6,549 nt of DNA. It comes from Rhizobiaceae bacterium. Its GTDB lineage: Bacteria > Pseudomonadota > Alphaproteobacteria > Rhizobiales > Rhizobiaceae. This document shows, piece after piece, positions 1-5,551 of the stretch. Position 1 is the stretch's first letter. Each line of letters begins with the position of its first letter. The notes beneath the pieces were generated by a model. It did no database searches and was not told where the DNA came from. It was given only the letters and a program-made list of their open reading frames with translations. The DNA is taken from assembly GCA_020696915.1 (NCBI GenBank), contig JAJFMR010000458.1:1-6549 (forward strand). The letters are read 5' to 3'. The translations under genes were made by a program, and so were the position numbers.

Positions 1-2
1 CC

Positions 3-20
3 CCGCCCCCTCCGGGGCGG
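3..20. terminator. GC-rich hairpin at left edge, possible terminator
   Basis: A 7-bp perfect inverted repeat (CCGCCCC at 3-9, GGGGCGG at 14-20) encloses a 4-base loop. Only a short T run (28-30) follows on the plus strand, so this is at best a weak intrinsic terminator for a gene lying to the left of the window. In DNA this GC-rich such a stem can occur by chance. Confidence 0.25.
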
Positions 21-245
21 CGGCCCGTTTGCGATGCAAGTCTCAACGCAGGCGACTTTCATCCGCGCGGCTCCTGCAGGGAGCGATCGAAGCCTGGGCA
101 ATTCCCTGTGCCGGCTCGACCGACACGCGGCAATGCGGGGTAGCCGAATGCGCCGAGGATGGTTTTTTGCGACCGTCTGTCGGGCTGGAGTTTCCACCAG
201 CGTCCTTTGAAAGCGGGCATGTTTCCCACCCACTGCGCATCTGTC
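21..245. other. Non-coding stretch upstream of the GST gene
   Basis: I find no supportable protein gene, tRNA or repeat array here. Short open frames exist on both strands, but their translations are rich in Arg, Ser and Cys, resemble no family I know, and have no ribosome binding site. No convincing -35/-10 pair was found. A TTGAAA at 207-212 has no matching -10 at the expected distance. The promoter of the downstream GST gene may lie here but cannot be placed. Confidence 0.4.
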
Positions 246-265
246 GACGCCGTGCCGCCGGCGTC
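246..265 (+). other. Stem-loop in the leader of the GST gene
   Basis: GACGCCG (246-252) and CGGCGTC (259-265) form a perfect 7-bp stem with a 6-base loop, ending 11 bases before the Shine-Dalgarno sequence of the GST gene. It could be a leader hairpin or an operator half-site pair. It carries no T run, so it is not an intrinsic terminator. Function is unknown and chance occurrence is possible. Confidence 0.3.
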
Positions 266-276
266 TGTCTGAAACC

Positions 277-282
277 GGGAGA
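277..282 (+). promoter_or_regulatory. Ribosome binding site of the GST gene
   Basis: GGGAGA lies 6 bases before the ATG at 289. The next codon is also ATG (292), but this spacing favours the first one. Confidence 0.6.
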
Positions 283-288
283 ACCAGA

Positions 289-921
289 ATGATGAAACTG
301 TATGGACTGGGTCCGACGCGTTCGCTTCGCGCGCTCTGGGCTCTTCGGGAGCTCGATGCGGAATTCGAGTTCGTGCCGGTCAACCTCATGGCTGGCGAAA
401 ACCGTCACCCCGACTTCCTGCGGCTCAATCCTGCCGGAAAACTTCCGGTGCTGGTCGATGGTGATCTGGTGCTCACAGAATCCGCCGCGATCGTCATGTA
501 TCTGGCGGAGAAGCTTGGTGGCAAAGGGCTCATGCCCAGGGACCTGACCGAACGGGCGCAGGCCTATCGCTGGTCCATGTTCGCGGTCACCGAACTCGAG
601 CAGCCGCTGTGGCGGATAGCCAGGCATACCTTCCTGTATTCCGAAGAGGAGCGTCTGCCGGATGACATTGCTCTCGCAAGAAAGGACTTCACGGCGATGG
701 CATCGATACTCGACCGTCACATGGCTGGGCGTGAGTTCATCGTCGGCGACGACATGACGATCGCCGATTGCGTCACCGCCTACGTTCTGGACTGGGGCGA
801 CGAAGAAGGGCTGCTTGACGGCTGTCCAAATCTCGAAACATACATCGAGCGAATGTACGCGCGTCCGAAGGCGCCGCAGCGGATCGCCGAAGCCATGGCA
901 AGTCTCCAGGCCGACGCCTGA
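289..921 (+). CDS. Glutathione S-transferase family protein
   Basis: This is a 210-residue cytosolic protein of the usual bacterial GST length with both GST domains. Residues 1-78 form the thioredoxin-like glutathione-binding domain. Its features are a GLGPTRS stretch with Ser12 in the place of the catalytic Ser of bacterial GSTs, the cis-proline segment KLPVL (51-55), and Glu64-Ser65, which in the family hold the gamma-glutamyl part of glutathione. Residues from about 85 to 205 form the helical domain and include the N-capping-type motif TIAD (157-160). The family conjugates glutathione to electrophiles or reduces and isomerises small substrates; the substrate here cannot be read from sequence. 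The start at 289 is backed by GGGAGA 6 bases upstream. Codon third positions are visibly richer in A/T than in proB or proA, so the gene may have a different history or a lower expression level. It stands alone: a decayed minus-strand gene separates it from obgE. Confidence 0.9.
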   Translation: MMKLYGLGPTRSLRALWALRELDAEFEFVPVNLMAGENRHPDFLRLNPAGKLPVLVDGDLVLTESAAIVMYLAEKLGGKGLMPRDLTERAQAYRWSMFAVTELEQPLWRIARHTFLYSEEERLPDDIALARKDFTAMASILDRHMAGREFIVGDDMTIADCVTAYVLDWGDEEGLLDGCPNLETYIERMYARPKAPQRIAEAMASLQADA

Positions 922-954
922 CTGAGATGTCCGAAGTGCGCCCGGCGGAGCGAT

Positions 955-1250
955 GGCGCCGCCCTCGAACGGATAGGCCAGGACCCGCTCCTTGAATGTC
1001 GATGGGCTTCGCTTCGGCGTCTTGGCGCCGAAGTCGACGTCCATCGCCGGCCCGAAGACATGGAAATGGTCGGGCAGCCGTGCCGCCGGGTCGGCGGCGA
1101 GGTCGACCCCGCCATTGCGCATGAAGTTCCTCGTGACCTCATGCAGGGCAATGATGTCCGCTCCTTCGATGTCTTTCGCGATCGGGCAAGGTCGAACCGC
1201 GCGCCGCGGCCGGTAACGAGCTCCAGGTTCTTCTCCTCTCCACGGCGCAT
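955..1250 (-). pseudogene. Remnant of endonuclease/exonuclease/phosphatase (EEP) family gene
   Basis: Read on the minus strand, this stretch gives the N-terminal part of an EEP-superfamily protein in two frames. The first frame, from an ATG at 1250-1248, ends in GRGARFDLAR. The second continues with IAKDIEGADIIALHEVTRN and then LPDHFHVFGPAMDVDFGAK. In rhizobial EEP proteins these segments are continuous (RFDLxRIA...GADIIALQEV). Inserting one base near 1182-1184 would restore one frame, so a single-base deletion is likely. The metal-binding Glu of the family is present (the E of LHEV), but the usual YNI/WNI start with its Asn is not recognisable. The C-terminal catalytic Asp/Asn/His motifs are missing: homology fades near 955-990 and the GST gene begins on the other strand. 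What remains is about 85-95 codons of a protein that is normally much longer. This accounts for most of the 414-base gap between the GST gene and obgE. I am fairly sure of the family and less sure of the exact ends. Confidence 0.6.
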
Positions 1251-1335
1251 CGCGGGGGGCCGCCCCTCGCCGAGCCGTGCTGTTTGCGATAGAGCAGGCC
1301 AGACCACGCAATAGCAGCAGTTTCCGAACCTCCCG

Positions 1336-2358
1336 ATGAAATTTCTCGACCAGGCAAAAATCTACATCAGGTCCGGCGACGGCGGCTCCGGGGCGGTGTC
1401 CTTCCGGCGCGAGAAGTTCATCGAGTTCGGCGGGCCGGACGGCGGCGACGGCGGCCGCGGCGGCGATGTGTGGGTGGAGGCCGTCGACGGGCTGAACACG
1501 CTGATCGACTACAGGTACCAGCAGCATTTCAGGGCCAAGACCGGCGTCCACGGCATGGGCCGCAACCGCACCGGCGCCAAGGGGGCCGACGTGACGCTGA
1601 AAGTGCCGGCCGGCACCCAGGTCTATGAAGAAGACAACGAGACGCTGATCGTCGACCTTGCCTCGGTCGGACAGAGGTTCAGGCTGGCGGCGGGCGGCAA
1701 TGGCGGCTTCGGCAACCAGCACTTCAAGACCTCCACCAACCAGGCTCCAAGGCACGCCAACCCCGGCCTGCCGGGCCAGGAGAAGACCATCTGGCTGCGC
1801 CTCAAGCTGATCGCCGATGCCGGACTGGTCGGCCTGCCAAATGCCGGCAAATCCACCTTCCTGGCGACAGTGACCCGGGCGCGTCCGAAGATCGCCGGGT
1901 ATCCGTTCACCACGCTCTATCCGGGGCTCGGCGTGGCGCGGATCGACGGTCGCGAATTCGTGCTGGCCGACATTCCGGGGCTGATCGAAGGCGCTCACCT
2001 GGGCTCGGGGATCGGCGATCGCTTCCTCGGCCATGTCGAACGAACCGGAGTCCTGCTGCATCTCGTCTCGGCACTGGAGGACAGTCCCGGCAAGGCCTAC
2101 AGGACCGTACGAAGCGAGCTCGAAGCGTATGGGAACGGCCTTGCCGAAAAGCCGGAAGTGATTGCGCTGAGCCAGGTCGACACGGTCGACGCCGACGTTC
2201 GAAAAAAGAAGGCCGCCTCGCTGAAGCGCGCCGCCGGCCGGCCGCCGCTGTTTGTGTCGGCAGCCACCGGCGTGGGCGTCGTAGCGGTGCTGCGCGCGCT
2301 GGCCTCGGGGATCGACGCGCGCGAGGCACAATCCGGGCCCGATGGTGAGCCGCGCTGA
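1336..2358 (+). CDS. obgE: GTPase ObgE/CgtA
   Basis: A 340-residue essential-type P-loop GTPase that binds the large ribosomal subunit and acts in 50S assembly and stress control. Residues 1-159 are the glycine-rich Obg fold (for example FGGPDGGDGGRGGDVW, 31-46). The G domain follows: G1 GLPNAGKST (166-174), switch I YPFTTL (189-194), G3 DIPGLIEGA (212-220), G4 SQVD (279-282) and G5 SAAT (308-311). SQVD in place of the textbook NKxD is, as I recall, normal in rhizobial ObgE. Length and domains look complete. Relatives often end in a few more residues containing Trp after the position where this one stops, so the last codons may have been altered by the event that shortened proB. The ATG at 1336 is the conserved MKFLDQAK start, yet no Shine-Dalgarno sequence precedes it: the 15 bases upstream are pyrimidine-rich. 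The end overlaps proB by 17 bases. Confidence 0.95.
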   Translation: MKFLDQAKIYIRSGDGGSGAVSFRREKFIEFGGPDGGDGGRGGDVWVEAVDGLNTLIDYRYQQHFRAKTGVHGMGRNRTGAKGADVTLKVPAGTQVYEEDNETLIVDLASVGQRFRLAAGGNGGFGNQHFKTSTNQAPRHANPGLPGQEKTIWLRLKLIADAGLVGLPNAGKSTFLATVTRARPKIAGYPFTTLYPGLGVARIDGREFVLADIPGLIEGAHLGSGIGDRFLGHVERTGVLLHLVSALEDSPGKAYRTVRSELEAYGNGLAEKPEVIALSQVDTVDADVRKKKAASLKRAAGRPPLFVSAATGVGVVAVLRALASGIDAREAQSGPDGEPR

Positions 2359-3454
2359 GACCTGCCGCCTGAAGCGCGAATGGCTGGCGTCGCTCGCCGA
2401 CGACCTGGCCTCGCTCGCCGCGGGCGGCGCCGACATCCTCGTCGTTTCCTCCGGAGCCATCGCGCTCGGGCGAACCATCCTGAAACTCGGCGCGCGCGCG
2501 CTGAAGCTCGAGGAAAGCCAGGCGGCGGCCGCCGTCGGCCAGATCGCACTGGCCGGCGCCTGGTCGGAAGAGCTCGGCAGGACCGGCCTCACGTCGGGAC
2601 AGATCCTGCTGACGCTCGGCGATACCGAGGAGCGGCGGCGCTATCTCAACGCCCGGGCCACCATCTCGACGCTGCTCAGGATGAAGGCGGTGCCGGTGAT
2701 CAACGAGAACGACACGGTGGCGACCACCGAAATCCGCTACGGCGACAATGACCGGCTGGCGGCCCGCGTCGCGACGATGATGGGCGCCGACCTCCTGGTG
2801 CTGCTTTCCGACATAGACGGGCTCTACACCGCGCCGCCGGCGCGCGTGCCCGATGCGCGGTTCATCCCGGTCGTCGAACGCATCACGCCCGAGATCGAGG
2901 CCATGGCAGGGGCGGCGGCCTCGGAGCTGTCGCGCGGCGGCATGCGCACCAAGCTCGATGCCGGCAAGATCGCCAATGCCGCCGGCGCTGCGATGATCGT
3001 CACGTCCGGCGCCCGGAACAATCCGCTGGCGGCGATCGAGCGCGGCGAGCGCTTCACCCTGTTCCTGCCGAGCAGCAGCCCGGTCCGCGGCTACAAGAGC
3101 TGGATCGCGGGAAATCTGGAACCGGCCGGGCGGCTCACCGTGGACGCCGGCGCGGTGGGGGCGCTGCTTTCCGGAAAATCGCTGCTGGCAGCCGGCGTCC
3201 GGCTGGTCAGCGGCGATTTCTCACGCGGCGACACGGTGGCCATACTGGCGCCCGACGGGGCCGAGGTGGCGCGCGGACTGGTTGCGTACGACGCGCCCGA
3301 TGCCGTAAGGATCGCCGGGCTGCGGACCGCCGAGATCGAGACGGTGCTCGGCCACGAGGCGCGTTCGGCGATGGTGCACCGCGACGACCTGGTGGTGACG
3401 AGGGCGCGCAGCGATGAACGAGGCGGAAGGATGAGCCATGCTGACGGCGCATGA
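2342..3454 (+). CDS. proB: Glutamate 5-kinase, N-terminally truncated
   Basis: Glutamate 5-kinase phosphorylates L-glutamate with ATP, the first step of proline synthesis; the product passes to ProA. The 370-residue protein has the amino-acid kinase domain with VVSSGAI (34-40), NENDT (121-125), YGDND (133-137), SDIDG (156-160) and GGMRTK (199-204, including the conserved Lys). A C-terminal PUA domain spans about 259-345. The start is abnormal. Family members begin with roughly 15-25 residues containing VVKIGSALL, whose Lys (Lys10 in E. coli) and Gly-Ser loop contact ATP. Here the first recognisable homologous residues are LKREWLASLADD, at residue 10 onward. The frame upstream of the ATG, inside obgE, shows no trace of that strand, and no ribosome binding site is visible. 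The likely cause is a small deletion at the obgE/proB junction. The remainder of the frame is intact and well conserved, so activity is doubtful but cannot be excluded. Its tail overlaps proA by 17 bases. Confidence 0.88.
   Translation: MVSRAETCRLKREWLASLADDLASLAAGGADILVVSSGAIALGRTILKLGARALKLEESQAAAAVGQIALAGAWSEELGRTGLTSGQILLTLGDTEERRRYLNARATISTLLRMKAVPVINENDTVATTEIRYGDNDRLAARVATMMGADLLVLLSDIDGLYTAPPARVPDARFIPVVERITPEIEAMAGAAASELSRGGMRTKLDAGKIANAAGAAMIVTSGARNNPLAAIERGERFTLFLPSSSPVRGYKSWIAGNLEPAGRLTVDAGAVGALLSGKSLLAAGVRLVSGDFSRGDTVAILAPDGAEVARGLVAYDAPDAVRIAGLRTAEIETVLGHEARSAMVHRDDLVVTRARSDERGGRMSHADGA
3425..3430 (+). promoter_or_regulatory. Ribosome binding site of proA
   Basis: GGAAGG lies 7 bases before the ATG at 3438 and inside the 3' end of proB. 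It decides the proA start: the nearer ATG at 3431 is in the proB frame and stops after seven codons. This arrangement suits translational coupling. Confidence 0.7.
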
Positions 3455-4724
3455 ACGATCCCGCGAAGACACCGCCGCGCTGATGGAAGGCATCGGCCGG
3501 CGCGCCCGCGACGCGGCCCGCCCGCTGGCCATCGCAGGCAGCGACCGGAAACGGGCGGCGCTGACCGCCATGGCCGAAGCGATATTGCGCCGCGAGCGCA
3601 CGATACTGGAGGCCAACGAAGACGATGTCGCCAACGGCAGCGAGGCCGGGCTGAGCGGCGCCTTCATCGACCGGCTGACGTTGACGCAGGCCCGCATCCG
3701 CGACATGGCCGACGGTGTGCGCGCCATCGCCGCCCTGCCGGATCCGGTCGGCGAGGTGATCGCCGCGTGGGAAAGGCCGAACGGGCTGAAGATCGAGCGC
3801 GTGCGCACGCCGCTCGGCGTCGTCGGCGTCATCTACGAGAGCCGCCCCAACGTCACAGCCGACGCCGGGGCGCTCTGCCTGAAGGCCGGCAACCCGGTGA
3901 TCCTGCGCGGCGGCTCGGATTCGCTGAACTCCTCGTCCGCCATCCATGTGTGCCTCGTCGAAGGGCTCGTCGAAGCGGGACTTCCGGAACATGCGATCCA
4001 GCTGGTGCCGACTGCCGATCGCGCAGCCGTCGGCGAGATGCTGAAGGGCCTGTCGGGCAACCTCGACGTGCTGGTGCCGCGCGGCGGCAAGAGCCTCGTG
4101 GCACGCGTGCAGCAGGACGCACGCGTGCCGGTGTTCGCGCATCTGGAAGGCATCTGCCATCTCTACGTCGACCGCTCCGCCGACCTCGACATGGCGGCGC
4201 GGCTTGCCGTCAATGCCAAGATGCGGCGAACCGGCGTCTGCGGCGCCGCCGAGACGCTGCTGGTCGACCGGGCGGCCGTGGCGACGCATCTCGTGCCGAT
4301 CCTTTCCGCGCTCGACGCGGCAGGCTGCGAAATACGCGCCAGCGCAGAGGTGATGGCCGCCTGGCCGCGCGCCTCGGCGGCGACCGAAGCCGACTGGAGG
4401 ACCGAGTATCTCGACGCCATCATTTCGGTGCGGCTCGTCGAAGGGGTCGGCGAGGCGATCGACCACATCGAGAAATTCTCCTCGCACCACACCGAAGCCA
4501 TCGTCGCCGAGGATCCGGCTGTCGTGGAGCGTTTCTTCCGGGAAATCGATTCCGCCATTCTCCTGCACAATGCCTCGACCCAGTTCGCCGACGGCGGCGA
4601 GTTCGGCATGGGTGCCGAAATCGGCATCGCCACCGGCAGGATGCATGCGCGCGGGCCGGTCGGCGTCGAGCAGCTCACCTCGTTCAAGTACCGGGTGCGC
4701 GGCAGCGGGCAGGTGCGGCCGTGA
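3438..4724 (+). CDS. proA: Glutamate-5-semialdehyde dehydrogenase (gamma-glutamyl phosphate reductase)
   Basis: This enzyme reduces gamma-glutamyl phosphate with NADPH to glutamate 5-semialdehyde, the second step of proline synthesis, acting in the cytosol next to ProB. The 428-residue protein has the usual length and appears intact throughout. Visible family signatures are YESRPNVTADAGALCLKAGN (133-152), NPVILRGGS (152-160), HLEGICHLYVD (235-245), the catalytic-cysteine motif RRTGVCGAAETLL (263-275, Cys268), SSHHTEAI (348-355), and the C-terminal signature from EFGMGAEIG through GPVGVEQLTSFKY (388-418). A good ribosome binding site precedes the ATG. The gene starts inside the last 17 bases of proB, which fits co-translation of the two enzymes. 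Codon third positions are almost all G or C, as in the rest of the cluster. Unlike its neighbours proB and nadD, it shows no lesion. Confidence 0.96.
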   Translation: MLTAHERSREDTAALMEGIGRRARDAARPLAIAGSDRKRAALTAMAEAILRRERTILEANEDDVANGSEAGLSGAFIDRLTLTQARIRDMADGVRAIAALPDPVGEVIAAWERPNGLKIERVRTPLGVVGVIYESRPNVTADAGALCLKAGNPVILRGGSDSLNSSSAIHVCLVEGLVEAGLPEHAIQLVPTADRAAVGEMLKGLSGNLDVLVPRGGKSLVARVQQDARVPVFAHLEGICHLYVDRSADLDMAARLAVNAKMRRTGVCGAAETLLVDRAAVATHLVPILSALDAAGCEIRASAEVMAAWPRASAATEADWRTEYLDAIISVRLVEGVGEAIDHIEKFSSHHTEAIVAEDPAVVERFFREIDSAILLHNASTQFADGGEFGMGAEIGIATGRMHARGPVGVEQLTSFKYRVRGSGQVRP

Positions 4725-4801
4725 GGCCCCTTCTGCCGGCCGCCTGAAACGCATTTTCCGGATGGGAGCCGGCTCGCAGGCGCCGAAGGCGACAGGACGG
4801 G

Positions 4802-4817
4802 CGCCCGCCGGCGGGCG
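4802..4817. repeat. Perfect 16-bp GC palindrome between proA and nadD
   Basis: CGCCCGCC followed directly by GGCGGGCG is a perfect two-fold palindrome with no spacer. It sits 41 bases upstream of the proposed nadD start and directly abuts the tandem repeat that follows. It could act as a cruciform or hairpin or as a protein-binding site. There is no T run, so it is not a normal intrinsic terminator. Confidence 0.6.
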
Positions 4818-4851
4818 TGCCGTGCATGGGCATGCCGTGCATGGGCATGCC
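4818..4851. repeat. 15-bp tandem repeat (about 2.3 copies) upstream of nadD
   Basis: The unit TGCCGTGCATGGGCA occurs exactly twice (4818-4832 and 4833-4847), and the first four bases of a third copy follow. Degenerate shorter steps beginning TGCCGGAGCC continue into the start of nadD (4848-4858 and 4859-4871). In the nadD frame it would read as two VHGHA pentapeptides. Base use there is unlike the coding DNA that follows, so I treat it as non-coding leader that grew by slippage. Confidence 0.7.
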
Positions 4852-4857
4852 GGAGCC

Positions 4858-5435
4858 ATGCCGGAGCCGCATGCCGAGGTCGACGCCCGGTACCTGCGGA
4901 TGCCACATGTCGAGAAAGGCATGCAGGTCGGCCTGTTCGGAGGGTCGTTCAACCCGCCGCATGCCGGTCATGCGCTGGTGGCGGAGATCGCGCTGCGCCG
5001 GCTGCGGCTCGACCAGCTGTGGTGGATCGTGACTCCCGGCAATCCGCTCAAGACGACGAGCCGGCTGCCGCCGCTCGCCGAGCGGCTGCGGCTTTCCGAG
5101 GCCTGCGTCACGGACCCGCGCATCAAGGTCACCGCCTTCGAGGCGGCCCACAGGGTGCGCTACACGGCCGACACGCTGCAGCGGGTCCGGGCGAGAAACC
5201 GGGGCGTCGATTTCGTGTGGATCATGGGGTCCTGACCTTTCCGATCGCCGTGATCGACCGGCCGGGGGCGACGCTGTCCTATCTGTCCTCGGTGGTGGCC
5301 AAGACCTTCGACTATGCGCGCGTCGACGAAGCCAACGCGCCGCGTCTGGCCCGCATGAAGGCGCCGGCCTGGAGCTTCATCCACGGGCCGCGCTCGTCGC
5401 TGTCGTCGACGGCGATCCGGAGCGGAGACGGATAG
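4858..5435 (+). pseudogene. nadD: Nicotinate-nucleotide adenylyltransferase, disrupted by internal deletion and frameshift
   Basis: NadD joins nicotinate mononucleotide and ATP to give nicotinate adenine dinucleotide, an NAD-synthesis step. The first part (4858-5235, 125 residues) carries the nucleotidyltransferase signature GGSFNPPHAGHA (28-39), then TPGNPLK (59-65) and RYTADTL (101-107), and ends in DFVWIMGS at a TGA (5233-5235). The second part, in the frame one base back from 5229, reads LTFPIAVIDRPG and ends with the ATP-binding motif SSTAIR before TAG at 5433. In relatives these parts are joined by about 17-19 residues of the type GADNLRxFHRWQRWR, which hold conserved Asp and Trp residues for substrate binding. 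They are absent here, so a deletion of 3n+1 bases is implied. A -1 slip on GGGG (5226-5229) could fuse the halves but would not restore those residues. ATG 4858 is preferred because strong GC third-position bias begins there; ATG 4900 (MPHVEKGM) is the alternative. Neither has a good ribosome binding site. Confidence 0.85.
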
Positions 5436-5445
5436 GCTGGCCCTC

Positions 5446-5470
5446 CGCCGCTTGAGCCAGCGGCGCATTT
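5446..5470 (+). terminator. Hairpin after nadD, possible end of the obgE-nadD unit
   Basis: CGCCGCT (5446-5452) and AGCGGCG (5459-5465) form a perfect 7-bp stem with a 6-base loop, 10 bases after the nadD stop and followed by CATTT. The position and GC-rich stem suit an intrinsic terminator. The T run is short, so the call is tentative. Confidence 0.45.
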
Positions 5471-5536
5471 CCAGCGATCCAGCTTGCGGGGGCTTGCCCG
5501 ATGTCGCTTTTGCCGCTTCCAGAGGACCGGCAGCGC

Positions 5537-5549
5537 GGGCAATCTGCCC
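5537..5549 (+). promoter_or_regulatory. Small inverted repeat immediately before the MFS start
   Basis: GGGCA (5537-5541) and TGCCC (5545-5549) flank three bases and end 2 bases before the ATG at 5552. In mRNA this hairpin would cover the place of a ribosome binding site, and no purine-rich site is seen there. It may be chance. Confidence 0.25.
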
Positions 5550-5551
5550 TG

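Noticed and set aside
279..282. ObgE G4 motif SQVD (residues 279-282 of the protein, not window bases) as a defective GTPase motif
   Set aside because: The change from NKxD to SQxD is, to my knowledge, usual in rhizobial ObgE proteins and does not indicate loss of function.
29..292. 87-codon plus-strand frame before the GST gene
   Set aside because: It has no ribosome binding site, no recognisable family and a composition unlike the coding genes. It ends at the GST start.
43..2592. 849-codon open frame on the minus strand
   Set aside because: It runs antisense through the GST gene and obgE and into proB. Its translation is low-complexity and Arg/Ala/Gly-rich, as expected from GC-rich codon bias. 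Only the short EEP-like stretch inside it (about 955-1185) has recognisable homology.
4802..4876. CRISPR array or mobile-element end at the repeats before nadD
   Set aside because: The repeats are short, direct and contiguous without spacers, and there is no transposase or target-site duplication.
3207..4952. 581-codon open frame on the minus strand
   Set aside because: It lies fully antisense to the well-conserved proB and proA genes and shows no family motif; it is a shadow of their codon bias.
4817..5032. 71-codon frame starting MPCMGMPCMGMPE, resembling a Met-rich metal-binding peptide
   Set aside because: The Met/Cys repeats come from the 15-bp tandem repeat read in another frame, and the rest overlaps nadD out of frame. 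There is no ribosome binding site.
5226..5235. Programmed -1 ribosomal frameshift joining the two nadD halves
   Set aside because: A GGGG run is present, but there is no proper heptamer slippery site. The fused product would still lack the conserved Asp/Trp segment, so a deletion is the simpler reading.
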